Numbered from the stretch's first letter, positions 16,769 to 26,597 are shown. The stretch is DNA of 64,000 nucleotides from Caldatribacterium sp964426875 (GCA_964426875.1 CAYRSB010000007.1:1-64000), one strand, 5' to 3'. Notes: generated by a model from the sequence alone, not told the origin. Program-made: numbers and translations.

Positions 16769-19477
16769 TTAGTGGAGACCGCCCTTCTTTGCTCTTTCAA
16801 AGAGGAGGGTCTCCACTTCTTCTGGAGGCATCGGTCGATAGTAGTAGTAACCCTGTACTTCCTGGCATCCCTGGTCGAGTACGAACTCAATCTGTTTATC
16901 GTTCTCCACACCTTCGGCAATGACCGAAATGTTGGTGGACCTAAGGAGTTTAAAAATGCTCTCCACCACTGTTGTCTCTCGGTAGCTGTTCGATGTTTCC
17001 TGAAAGAGGCGCTGGTCTATCTTTATCCGATCAATGGGTAGCATTTCCAATTTGACGAGCGAAGAGTACCCTCTACCGAAGTCATCTAGTGCTACTCTCG
17101 CCCCGAGTTGCTTGAATTTCCTCAAAAGCTCGATGATTCTCTCCGGGTTATGGAAAACGACACTTTCTGTGACTTCGAGCTCGAGCATGTTGGCCTCGAG
17201 ATCAGCTTCTTCCAGGGCTTTTTTCACTTTATCCACAAGATAGGGATCACAAAGCTGCGCAAAAGAGAGGTTCACTGCCATGCGTAAAGGTGCTACACCC
17301 TTTCTCTGCCAGAATTTTGCCTGCTTACAAGCAGTCTGAAGTACGAACTCTCCGATGAGGACGATCAGCCCAGTCTGCTCGGCAAGGGGCATGAAAGCAT
17401 CAGGAAGAAGCAGCCCTAAATCAGGGTGGTGCCACCGCAGGAGAGCTTCAAGGCCCACGATGTCGCCAGTTCTTGTGTTCACCTGGGGCTGGTAGTACAG
17501 AACGAGTTCTCCTCGCTCCGGTGCCCTGTAGAGTCCACTGATGAGTGCTCTCTTTCGCTGTGCGTCCTCCCTGAGAGCTGGTGAGTAGAAACTGTACCTG
17601 TTGCCCTTCATGATCTTGGAAACGTACATGGCCAGGTCGGCAGCCTGTATGAGTTCTTCCGGGTTTTCTCCATCCCGGGGGTAAATGGCGATACCACAAC
17701 TTGCGGTGACGCATAATTCCTGTGTTCCAATCCTCAAGGGTTCCCTGATGGCACGCAGAACCCTCTCCATTATGGGGGGTATCTCCTCTGTTGAGGAGAT
17801 GTTACCAAGAAGCAGTAGAAATTCATCTCCACCAAAGCGGGCTACGACGTCGTGCCCACGGACACATCGGACGATTCGTTGAGCAACTTCTCTTAAGACC
17901 TTGTCGCCTACTGCATGACCCTCGGCATCGTTTATAGGTTTGAAGGAGTCCAGGTCTAAAAAAGCCACGGCAAGTAGTTTTTTCCACCGTTTGGCAAGCT
18001 GCATTTCTTTTTTCAGGTGTTCTACGAAGAACTGCCGGTTGGGTAGTTCGGTTAGGGTATCGTAGAAGGCCATGCGTTGAATCTCGCTCTCGTATCTCAC
18101 CCTCTCTAAGACGTCGGCCAGCACGTTGGCCAAGACTTTAAACAGCTCCTGATGGTGATTCTGCCATCTTCTCTTGGTCTTTGCGCCCAGAATCAGAAGG
18201 CCCAGTAATCTCTTCTCTCTTTTCACCGGGACGAGAGCTGCTGAGTGCACTCCCATGTCTTTCAGGAGGTCTTGGAACTTGTTCTCTTCAGGGGGAAGAG
18301 CATTGACGTCACTCACAAGGAGGAGGTCGTCTTTTTCCAAACGCTCTTTGAGCCAGGACAGGTTTTCAATGATGCCCAATTGCAGATCCTGGGGAGGAAT
18401 CTCTCCCTTTCTACTCCAGTACGCATTGCACGCTGGAATTCCCACCTTGGAGGAAGCGAGAAAGTAAGCGCAGTCTACTTCCCATCCCTCGCTCAGTTCA
18501 CGCAACGTTTTTTTGAGGCTTTCCACGAATGAAGGGGCTCGCGTTCTCACAAGCTCTGTGGAGAGGTCAGCAATCGTTTTCTGGAGAAGGAGTTGCTTCC
18601 GATGTTCTTCAACACGCCTGGAGTAGACATCACGAACGTAAAAGGCAAGAGATATAAAAGCACTGGACGCCAGGGTAGTAAGTAATCTGTCCAATGCAGT
18701 CTTGGGATCGCCAGGTGCCTCACCTTGTATCTCCAACCACAGCCAAATCTGGATGGCAGCCATAGTCATAGCACTTATTCCAAAGGCCCAGAAGTTTTCT
18801 AGAAGAATGGTGAGCAGGACGAAACATACCAGTGGGAGATAGTAAAGGGCGTTCCTGACACCCAGGGTGAAAAAATGCAGGAAAACGAAAAACGCTGACA
18901 GAGAGAGTAAAACTCCCAGGAAGAAATCACGGCGTTTTTCTGGAATTCTGAGGGTACAAAGGTAGTAGATGCTCACTCCCAAAGCGAAAAAGAGAGCACC
19001 CCACAGTAACGTCTCGGCCTCGAGGGGTCGTCGTGAAGCAAGATGCAGCACGAGGGGGTATAGGAGACCACCCAGCATGTGTATTGCCGCCAGGAAGTTG
19101 TAGAGTGACAGTTTGTCGGCTTCACTCAATATTTCGCCTCTTGTGTTTTCCTGCGAGGTGCTTTTGTGCTGTATCCCCAGGCACTTCCGTTGCTCTCGAG
19201 AGAGCACCAGTACCATGGTTATCAGAAAGAGTACAACGATCGTGCTCCAGTTGACCAATTTTGGCAAGAGTCGGAAACCGGGGATCCGGCCGAAGAGGAA
19301 GCCGGCACAGGGAATCCCGACCGGGGAACACGCAATCCAAGCGTTGCGCTTTCTCTGTGCTGGTTCCTCTGACTTCCTGCCCCAGGCTGCAAGGAGTGCT
19401 ATGCCGAGTACTACGAAGGACCACAGTAAAGGCCGAAGAACAGATTCCAGAAATCGGTTTTTGGCAGCGTTACTCAT
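16769..19477 (-). CDS. Membrane GGDEF-EAL cyclic-di-GMP protein (main part)
   Basis: This 902-aa frame begins with about seven to nine membrane helices, followed by a GAF-like region (about residues 340-475), a GGDEF domain and an EAL domain. The cyclase motif RFGGDEF is intact and is preceded by RGHD five residues earlier, the inhibitory RxxD site. The EAL domain keeps EALLRW, NLS, EVTES, DDFGRGYSS, KID, EGVEN and the QGYYYYRP glutamine, so both activities may be present. The first three helices complete a seven-helix N-terminal domain whose first four are encoded in the overlapping frame upstream, so this gene is probably the larger piece of a frameshifted gene. Confidence 0.85.
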   Translation of the reverse strand: MSNAAKNRFLESVLRPLLWSFVVLGIALLAAWGRKSEEPAQRKRNAWIACSPVGIPCAGFLFGRIPGFRLLPKLVNWSTIVVLFLITMVLVLSREQRKCLGIQHKSTSQENTRGEILSEADKLSLYNFLAAIHMLGGLLYPLVLHLASRRPLEAETLLWGALFFALGVSIYYLCTLRIPEKRRDFFLGVLLSLSAFFVFLHFFTLGVRNALYYLPLVCFVLLTILLENFWAFGISAMTMAAIQIWLWLEIQGEAPGDPKTALDRLLTTLASSAFISLAFYVRDVYSRRVEEHRKQLLLQKTIADLSTELVRTRAPSFVESLKKTLRELSEGWEVDCAYFLASSKVGIPACNAYWSRKGEIPPQDLQLGIIENLSWLKERLEKDDLLLVSDVNALPPEENKFQDLLKDMGVHSAALVPVKREKRLLGLLILGAKTKRRWQNHHQELFKVLANVLADVLERVRYESEIQRMAFYDTLTELPNRQFFVEHLKKEMQLAKRWKKLLAVAFLDLDSFKPINDAEGHAVGDKVLREVAQRIVRCVRGHDVVARFGGDEFLLLLGNISSTEEIPPIMERVLRAIREPLRIGTQELCVTASCGIAIYPRDGENPEELIQAADLAMYVSKIMKGNRYSFYSPALREDAQRKRALISGLYRAPERGELVLYYQPQVNTRTGDIVGLEALLRWHHPDLGLLLPDAFMPLAEQTGLIVLIGEFVLQTACKQAKFWQRKGVAPLRMAVNLSFAQLCDPYLVDKVKKALEEADLEANMLELEVTESVVFHNPERIIELLRKFKQLGARVALDDFGRGYSSLVKLEMLPIDRIKIDQRLFQETSNSYRETTVVESIFKLLRSTNISVIAEGVENDKQIEFVLDQGCQEVQGYYYYRPMPPEEVETLLFERAKKGGLH

Positions 19478-19884
19478 CCCGTGGCAGTCCTCACAAAATG
19501 TTGGGTGTTTTCTGCGAGGGAACGGGATACAGAGAAGACAACCAGACTCAGAAAGACCGGAAAGTACACAAGAAGATAAGACCACCATCTCTTTAAAAGC
19601 CGGCTTCTGTACAGAGACAGAGTCCGGTGGAGTAACACACTGGATATCGGTGCCCAGCCGACACCGGACACTCGCTGCCAGAAGAGAGTCTCTTCGTAAG
19701 AGCCGGCCACTCTCGCCAGGACGATTCCCAGCGACCATATCCCCAAGAGGGCACAGGTAGCGTAAGTGGTATACAGAGTGTGTTTCCCCTCGCCTCTGGG
19801 GTTGGCAAGGAAGTGGATTCCCGACCGTATGGCGTAGCAAAAGGCGAAAAATAACCCCAGAGTTGGGGAGTTGTACTGGGACAT
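19474..19884 (-). pseudogene. N-terminal four-helix part of the split 7TM-GGDEF-EAL protein
   Basis: This 136-aa frame starts at ATG 19884 behind GAGGGGG and encodes four membrane helices like the first half of the histidine-kinase N-terminal 7TM sensor domain (W, R and FW positions in GIWSLGIVLARV and LFWQRVSGVGWAP). Its TGA (19476-19474) overlaps the ATG (19477) of the GGDEF-EAL frame. The second half of the 7TM domain (NAWIACSPVGIPCAGFLFG onward) is in that frame. Either a frameshift split one gene or the two pieces are translated by coupling. Confidence 0.6.
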
Positions 19885-19906
19885 GGACCTTAACCCCCTC
19901 GGGCAT

Positions 19907-20443
19907 GCTTTATAAACCTGGGCCTTGTCTTCTTCAAGCGCATCACCTGCTGTTCTGCTTTTTGTATCTCACCAAAGGGCGTCAAAGGGTCTGACACAAA
20001 TTTCTTACCTTCCCCCTACCGAGACTTCGCAATCTGCGGAAATTCCTTCTCTTGTCCCTTGCAGCTTTTGTTTGGTTTTAGTTTAGCACGGTATCTGGCG
20101 GTGCACAACTCCCAACTACCTGTTACTCCTAAAGTCAAGTCACACTTTATTTCTCGTTTGAAATGTCACATTCCCCTTTTTCCACGATCTCCTCCATGGA
20201 TGGTCTTTGAGGTGGAACACACGTCCTCTTTGTCCCTGCTTTCGCAGGGATTGTGTCCTCATGCTCAACACCTCTTCTTGTAACCTCCTGTACACCTCTT
20301 TCTCAAGGACTCCATAGGAATCGGCTTTCCTTAGGAGGAGAGATGGACCTTACCATCCAGGGTCTCCCGGACCTCTATCTGCCGCCTACCTAAGCTTTTG
20401 ATTCCATGGGCAGGGAGGAGCTACTCAACCGTCCCCTGGTAAC
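19907..20443. other. Non-coding stretch, probably the tail of a decayed insertion sequence
   Basis: No intact gene is present. On the minus strand near 20190-20150 a broken frame reads HLKDHPWRRSWKKG, similar to the end of IS481/ISNCY-type transposases, so the insertion sequence fossil at 20444-20945 probably extends to about 20140. The rest shows nothing. Confidence 0.35.
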
Positions 20444-20945
20444 TTATGGTATTGTCCTTTTTAGCCTCCCGTGTATGCTTGATGGAGAAAACAAATTCAA
20501 GGTCTGTGCCTTTGGAAAGCTCCTCCTGACACTTTCTACCGGGAGGGTATAGTGGTGGTTGTAGTAGGGAAGGAATTCCTCCTCGCGGAATTGATTCGCT
20601 GACTTGTAGTCGGTTATCCCCTTGAGTCGCATCTTTTTGATGAACCTATCCTGGAAGAACCGCTCAATTCTCCCCTTGGCTTGAGGGGTGCTTGCAGTAC
20701 CATGGGCAATACGAAGCTTGTGGAAGGTCATCTCAATCTGTGCCACCTCACAGTGAAGGCCACCATGACGGGTGGTGAGGGAGTGCGAGGCTCTTTCAGT
20801 GTACAGGGCCATGAAGAGACCCCTTGGCACGATGTAAGCCTTGAGCGCTTCCATATTGGCTCCGGTTGATTGGAGAGATGCACCCACAAGTATCATCAAT
20901 CACGGGTTTGAGGACTTTTTCGAAGAGGGAGTGTCCGTTCATGTC
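20444..20945 (-). mobile_element. Decayed DDE integrase-core transposase (IS481/ISNCY-like)
   Basis: The fragment encodes the C-terminal half of an rve-type transposase. LFMALYTERASH corresponds to the second catalytic Asp region, here YTER instead of YSDR, and GTASTPQAKGRIERFFQ carries the final catalytic Glu. The segment upstream, VIDDTCG with the first Asp, is in another frame (about 20925-20900), so a frame break lies near 20895. The altered second Asp and the frame break show an inactive remnant. Confidence 0.65.
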
Positions 20946-21054
20946 AGGAGGAAATAGAGGGGTGGGGATTTTTACTCGAGAATGGTCTTTCTTCCCTTTT
21001 TCACCTGCATCAGAAATGGATTCAGGAGATGAGCGGGAAGAACGAGAGTTGTGT

Positions 21055-21060
21055 TATAAT
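21055..21060 (+). promoter_or_regulatory. Extended -10 promoter element
   Basis: TGT directly precedes TATAAT (21055-21060), an extended -10 box. It lies 10 bases before the tRNA-Pro-like sequence and about 140 bases before the MASE3-GGDEF gene, and could serve either. No good -35 is seen. Confidence 0.4.
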
Positions 21061-21069
21061 TTCTTTTGC

Positions 21070-21147
21070 CAAGGCGTGGCACAGCCTGACAAGTGCACTC
21101 GTTTAGGGTGCGAGTGGTCGGCCGCTCAAATCGGCTCACCCCAGTCA
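21070..21147 (+). pseudogene. Degenerate tRNA-Pro-like sequence (anticodon AGG)
   Basis: The 78 bases keep most of a tRNA-Pro fold. D-stem GCAC pairs with GTGC, anticodon stem CTCGT pairs with GCGAG around the loop TTAGGGT (anticodon AGG, 21105-21107), and T-stem GGCCG pairs with CGGCT around the loop CTCAAAT. The acceptor stem has decayed: CAAGGCG against CACCCCA keeps only three of seven pairs, and GTCA stands where an A plus CCA would be. The D-loop has GA instead of GG. Most differences from a usual tRNA-Pro are transitions. It is unlikely to be a working tRNA. Confidence 0.6.
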
Positions 21148-21200
21148 TATTCTTATTTTAATCTCTGTCTCCCCACATTGTAGGAGGGGTTTCTGGCGTA

Positions 21201-22454
21201 ATGGTATTGAAGGCACAAAGGACCTTTTTGGCAGGCTTTTGGGGTGTGGTGATATTTTTGCTTTACTCCCTTTCCCGCTGGAATTACCTTCTTTTTCATT
21301 CTATCATTGAATTCTTAGCCATCTTTACCGGTTTTGCCATGTTTCTTTTTGCCATGGCGGCTTCCTCAGTGAGCCGCAACACCGTGGTACAGAAGCTCGG
21401 ATGGCTATACCTTGGGGTGGCAAGTATCGATACCCTCCATACTCTCTCGTATAAGGGTATGGGTGTATTTCCAGGATATACGGCCAACCTCCCTACCCAG
21501 TTCTGGATTCTGGGTCGTTTAGTGGAATTTGGTGGCTTAGCTGTCGTCGTCCTGTGGTCCCGGCATGTTTCGATAACCGCACTGGCGCTGGCGGTTTTTT
21601 CGGCGGTGATTGCTGGTAGCAGCACCATTTTTTGGGGGTACTTTCCAGACTGTTTTCTGGAAGAGAAGGGTCTTACACCGTTTAAAGTTGCTTCTGAATA
21701 TGTTATGATTGCGCTATTGTTTACGCTACTCATTCAGGTACAACGCGATAGAAATGAACATATGCTCCCCTTTCGAAAGTCGATTTCCTGGGCCCTGGTC
21801 CTCAGTGCTCTAGCTGAATTCTCCTTTACTCTTTATGCCGATGTGTACGGGTTTTCCAATATGTTGGGGCACCTTTTTCGATTTGCTTCTTATTTTGTTC
21901 TCCTGGAAGGGATCGTGGTAGAAAGCATCAGGAAACCTTTTGATGCCCTTCTTTTTGAGATTCAGCGAGAAAAAAACCAGCTTGAAGAAATAGCCAAACG
22001 AGATGCCTTGGCTGGAGTTTTTAACCGTCACTTTTTCAATCAGTGGGTTAGGGAACACGCTCAGGGTATGTCTTCCTTGGGCTTGACTTCGACCCTTGTG
22101 TTTCTGGACGTGGATAACCTAAAAGTGATTAATGATACCCATGGGCACCTGACAGGAGACCGAGTACTTTCCTTTGTTGCCAGAATACTTCGGGAAAACC
22201 TTCGTAAAGATGTGTTGATTGCCCGGTATGGTGGAGACGAGTTCGTGGTGGTTTTCCCAAAAACGAGGGCTTCTGAGGCTCACATAGCCATAGAGCGAGC
22301 ACGGCGCTCCATAGCGAATCAGGATGAGTTTCCCTTTCCCGTTTCTTTCTCTTTTGGAGTTTCCGAATTTCGCAACCTGGACGAGGTGGAGAAAATCCTC
22401 CTTCAGGCGGATCAGGAAATGTACGCGATGAAAAGGGCAAAGCTCAGAATGTAA
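21201..22454 (+). CDS. Diguanylate cyclase with MASE3-like membrane sensor
   Basis: This 417-aa protein has seven or eight membrane helices (about residues 10-250) of the MASE3 type, recognised by HSIIEFLAIFTGFAMF near residue 33 and DTLHTLSYKGMGVFPG near residue 80. A GGDEF domain follows (about 260-417) with the active motif ARYGGDEFVVVF. The inhibitory RxxD site is not at its usual place (the Asp is shifted by one), so product inhibition may be weak. The ATG at 21201 follows TAGGAGGGG at a longer than usual distance. It lies between transposon fossils. Confidence 0.88.
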   Translation: MVLKAQRTFLAGFWGVVIFLLYSLSRWNYLLFHSIIEFLAIFTGFAMFLFAMAASSVSRNTVVQKLGWLYLGVASIDTLHTLSYKGMGVFPGYTANLPTQFWILGRLVEFGGLAVVVLWSRHVSITALALAVFSAVIAGSSTIFWGYFPDCFLEEKGLTPFKVASEYVMIALLFTLLIQVQRDRNEHMLPFRKSISWALVLSALAEFSFTLYADVYGFSNMLGHLFRFASYFVLLEGIVVESIRKPFDALLFEIQREKNQLEEIAKRDALAGVFNRHFFNQWVREHAQGMSSLGLTSTLVFLDVDNLKVINDTHGHLTGDRVLSFVARILRENLRKDVLIARYGGDEFVVVFPKTRASEAHIAIERARRSIANQDEFPFPVSFSFGVSEFRNLDEVEKILLQADQEMYAMKRAKLRM

Positions 22455-23469
22455 TTCCCAATGAATGGCCATTCTGGTATCGCATTTTTTCGCTGGTCTT
22501 TTCATAACCTTGGGATATGTCTCTGCTGGAATTCCATCTGGAATGCTTGCTCAACTTTCGGGATAGAGAAAATTCGAATGATTCTTACTCTGGACTGTGT
22601 TTTTGCTGGTGTCAGGTAGTTTACTATAATTTTGCTTGGTTTTTCTGTGGGAGGAATCGAGTATGGTCGGTTCTTGCAGGTGGAGCAATCACGCTTTTTG
22701 TCACCCTTTATGATGCACTTCTCCGGGAATACTCTTTGTCAGTGTCTTGGGCTCTCTTCCCATTTTGAAAAGCAAAAGGAAGGGCAACCTGAATAGGTCT
22801 TTTCTTATCCTCATCGGAGCTACTGGAACATACCCGATTTGATTTTTTACCTCGGGTATGGAAAAGAAAAAACGGGTTTGACATTCTTCTGTGAATTCCT
22901 CGCTGTGCCCAAACGCCCCTTCGCTGCCCTTTCATGGCGGTTGTGTCAAGAAGTTTGTGTAAGGGTCTGTGTACAGGGGCATGACGCTCTTGAAGTTTCT
23001 TTTTTAGCTCCTCTTGCACCTCCTGAAGCTTCTGAGGCTCCTCTCTGCCCACTTCTCTTTTTGTCCTTCGCCCTCCAGGTATAGGATCTTTGCTTTCGCA
23101 GAGACCAAGCTTGAAGGCTATCTCTGGTTTCGAAAGTTTGTGGTTCCTCACCTTTGTTCCACGTCATACTCCCTGGACAAACCTCTTCATTAGGTTGGTG
23201 CCTTCGATGTACGGCCAAAATTCCCCTTACTTTCACAGAGATACCGTGCTCTTGCGGGAAAGCCTCCCGGTCCAGGTCCATCACCAGTTGCAGAACCTCC
23301 GCCCGGTTTCCTTTACTGCCTCCGCCGTGTCATCCGTAGGGTATCCTGGTCCATGGGGTACCTCCTCTCCGATTGAGTATCCCCTATTCATACACAAAAT
23401 TCCCTACACGACCGGATAATAGGATACCCAGGGTAGTATCCCGAGAATTGTGAGGGTAAAGAAAGGAGG
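22455..23469. other. Non-coding debris, possible transposase remnants
   Basis: About 1 kb with no intact gene. On the minus strand a broken frame near 23290-23160 reads VMDLDREAFPQEHG and then YLEGTNLMKRFVQGV, faintly like the N-terminal part of IS256-type transposases. The frames are interrupted by stops and nothing can be assigned firmly. Confidence 0.3.
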
Positions 23470-24290
23470 AAGGCTATCATGCAAAGAGAGAACTACAAGG
23501 AAATTGCAGAGAGAGTGGGAGAAGAAAGCCATGGTGGCAGGACTCTGAGAGGGTTTTGGTGGAGGAGAGAAGAAGGGCTTCCTTAGAGCTCTCTTTTGCC
23601 TCTTTAACCCTCAAGCCTTTGGGGTGAGTACTCGGCATCTTTTGGTTCCCAGAGGGAATCTATGGGACCTTCTTTTCTCCCCAGAATATCTCGCCTCTCG
23701 CCGAGTGACCCCTCAACCCAGAGTACTACCGGTTTAGTACCTTGCTACTACGAATTCTTCCTGATGAGGGAAAGGAGGTGGTGGGTTTCTGGTTATTCGA
23801 AACCGGAGAGAGGGCAGATCCTTGGGAGTGACGATCTTCCCAGAGTCCGTTGAAAGCTCGGTGTACTTTATAGGTTTGGGAATACTCTCAAGAAAGTGCG
23901 AAAAGGGGGAAAGAGGGAAAGAGGGAATAGCAAAGAACCTTAAAGCCATCTCCAAAGCAAAAACCCTCTCCAAAGCTCAAGAAGGATTTTTGAAGTTGCG
24001 GAAAACCTGGGGAAGGAAGTATCCCAAGGTAGTGGAAAGGTGAAAGAAGAAGACTCAAATGTTACTCACCTTCCTGGAGTATCCTTGAGAACTCCTTCGC
24101 TACCTTGACACCACCAATCAACTGAGAGACTGGGCAAAGAGGCAGTGATGGACTAAGGGAGTGGAGGTATTCGTCTATGAGGAAGAAGCAAGAAAGCTCT
24201 TATACCTCATTCTCTCCGAGCTCAAAGAGAGATCAGGAGCAAAAAGACTTCGGGGATTTGCAGAAAGCAAGATGGGAGGCTACCATGTTG
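23470..24290 (+). mobile_element. Decayed IS256/Mutator-type transposase
   Basis: Several broken frames line up, in order, with the middle and C-terminal parts of a Mutator-family transposase. GKEVVGFWLFETGERADPW lies near 23775; GIAKNLKAISKAKTLSKAQ, FLKLRKTWGRKYPKVVER near 23930-24040; then LDTTNQLRDWAKRQ and EEEARKLLYLILSELKERSGAK near 24110-24245. Multiple stops and frame changes show long decay. Terminal inverted repeats were not identified. Confidence 0.6.
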
Positions 24291-24346
24291 ATTAGACACA
24301 ATAAATGGGATACTATGAACTTATGCGTAACCTGTGACAGAGATTT

Positions 24347-26307
24347 ATGAAAATGCGAATTTTTATTTTTCTTGTACTTGTCTTCCTTGGAGTGATGGCT
24401 TCTTTCTCTCTCCAAGCGGCGGAGTCTCTACGAGTGGTACTCGACCGAGACTATCCACCTTTTACCTATTTCGATGAAGAGGGTAAGCTTGAGGGAGTTT
24501 CTGTCGAGTTCTGGAGGCTCTGGGAAAAGAAGACCGGGGTTCCCGTGGAGCTCGTCCCTGTGGAACTTCGGGAAGCCCTGAACATGATGCGTCTCCACAA
24601 GGCCGACGCCATCGATACCATATTTTTCACCCCTGAGCGGGCAGAGTACCTGGAGTATATCCAGCCTCTCTTCCCCATCACCTCAAGCGTGTACTACCAA
24701 AGGGTTCGTCGGAACTCCGTTCCCTAAGCGACCTCACTCCCCTTATTGTGGGAGCTAAGGAAGGAGATGCCCTGATAGGGCTTGCCCTTCAAGAAAACCC
24801 TAAGCTCCATTTTAAGCTCTACGCCGATTACGCCGGGATTGTCGAGGCAGCCAGGGAAGGTGAGATCGACGCCTTCCTCATGGACGATCCTCCTGCGAGC
24901 TACCATCTCGTGCGCCATGGCATACTCCACAGATTCAACCGCCTGCCTCTTGCCACAGTCAACCACCTCCATGTGGCCACCTGGAAAGGCAACACAGCAG
25001 TTTCCAACCTCCTCCGCCGGGGCCTGGCCATGTTCTCTCGCGAGGAGCTTGACTTGCTCCTTCGCCCCTATCTTCTCGAAAGAAGGACTTTCCCACCCTG
25101 GCTTTCTCGTTTTCTTTTCCCTATTGCAGAGATAGCAACCGTTATTTCCCTTATCCTCCTTGCCTTTGTTTACCTTCTCCGCAGACGAATTGCCCAGGTT
25201 ACCCAGAAATTCCACTTGGCCAACGAGAGACTCTTGAAAGCCATTGCCACCTTCGCCCAGCTTCCCCTTTTGGAGCGAAAAGAAGAAGAAGTTTTCTCCG
25301 AAATCCTCGATCTTGCCCTTGAGGTAATCCCTAAGGCCCGCTCTGGGAGTGCCATGGTGTACACCAAGGATGGCGGGGCGCGGATTGTGGCCACTCGCGG
25401 ACACAGCAAGGACATCCTGGGCTTTGTCTTGCCTCAGGAAGATCTCATTCCTGCCCCCACCGTCACCCTGGTAGAGGATATCCTCAGCGCGAAGTATTTT
25501 TCTTCCGGGGAGACGCTTCGAAAGGTGCTCTCCTGGTGTCGTCCCATTAGGGAGACCCTCATTGTGCCCCTTTACTGGGAAGGGCAGGCTTTTGGCCGGC
25601 TGAGTATCGACATCCCCCAGGAATCTCGGGAACACTTCAGTGAAAGTGACCGCCAGGTGATGGCCTATTTTGCCGAAATCTGTACCGCTTTCCATGCCCT
25701 TCGCACCTATGCCCAGAGGGAGCAAAGGCTCTTTGAGAAGCTTCTTGCCATTTTTACCAAAGCTTTGGAGTACCACGATACCCTGACGCGGGGGCATTCT
25801 GAGGCTGCTGCCTGCTGGGCCCTGGAAATGGCAAGAAGAATGCACCTTGGTGGGGAGAGAACGCGATGGCTCCTTTGGGCCAGTCTCCTTCACGATGTGG
25901 GAAAGATCTTCGTTCCCCAAGCTATCCTCCAAAAACCCGGAACTCTCACCGAGGAAGAGTATCGCCTTGTCAAGCTCCATCCGGTGAAAGGGGCCGAACT
26001 CATCAGGGAAGTAGAGGGTCTGGAGGAGATTGCCCGTATCGTGCACCATCACCACGAGTGGTGGAATGGGAAGGGGTATCCCGATGGCCTTGTGGGAGAG
26101 GCCATTCCTCTGGAATCCCGCATTGTGGCGGTACTTGACGCTTTTGAAGCCATGACAAGCAACCGCCCTTACTGCAGTGCCCGGAGCATCCCTGAAGCCC
26201 TGGAGGAGCTCAAGAACTGGAGTGGCATTCAATTTGACCCTCAGGTGGTAGATATCTTTGTGGCCATCGTCTCTGAAGCCACAGAAGTGCGACAATTCAC
26301 AGAGTAG
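24347..26307 (+). pseudogene. SBP3-HD-GYP cyclic-di-GMP phosphodiesterase, frameshifted as written
   Basis: The gene encodes about 653 aa if one lost base is restored. It has a signal peptide, a periplasmic solute-binding family 3 domain (VVLDRDYPPFTYFDEEGKLEG onward), a membrane helix (FPIAEIATVISLILLAFVYLL), a GAF-like region and an HD-GYP domain with LLHDVGK, HHHHEWWNGKGYPDG and DAFEAMTSNRPY. The first frame (from ATG 24347) ends at 24727. The second continues from the same domain, and CAAAGGG at 24698-24704 lacks one A compared with the expected CAA AAG. It would sense a small periplasmic ligand and degrade cyclic di-GMP. Confidence 0.8.
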
Positions 26308-26365
26308 TAAGCCATTTCGGTTTGTTGTTTTCAGAGTCTGAGGGTCCCTTGCTCTCTTCTTTGTG

Positions 26366-26509
26366 CCGTGGCCGATAGAAGAGGTTTTAAAGACCGGAGG
26401 TTATATCCCCTTCGGAGACCACCTGATTCCCCCGGGAGTGGGATTTGAAACCTTTTCTTACTACCGGCGAAGACTGAACCAAATTATTGACGGGACAAGA
26501 AAATACTGA
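26366..26509 (+). pseudogene. C-terminal remnant of a URO-D family protein gene
   Basis: The frame reads EEVLKTGGYIPFGDHLIPPG then FETFSYYRRRLNQII and stops at 26507-26509. This is the usual C-terminal end of uroporphyrinogen decarboxylase/methyltransferase relatives (GGYIPxPDHLIPPD followed by YYRR). No upstream part remains. The rest of the 355-base gap after the HD-GYP gene shows only the promoter listed separately. Confidence 0.6.
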
Positions 26510-26597
26510 GGGTAATGGTGATGTTCTCCTTGGTTACAGGCTACTTTGTAGAGGGTGGGGTAACTGTTAGCTTTTGGAAAACTGTTTCTTGGGAGGC

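Noticed and set aside
21061..21200. A cyclic-di-GMP riboswitch in the leader of the MASE3-GGDEF gene
   Set aside because: The conserved bases of class I and class II cyclic-di-GMP aptamers are absent; the hairpins match a degenerate tRNA-Pro instead.
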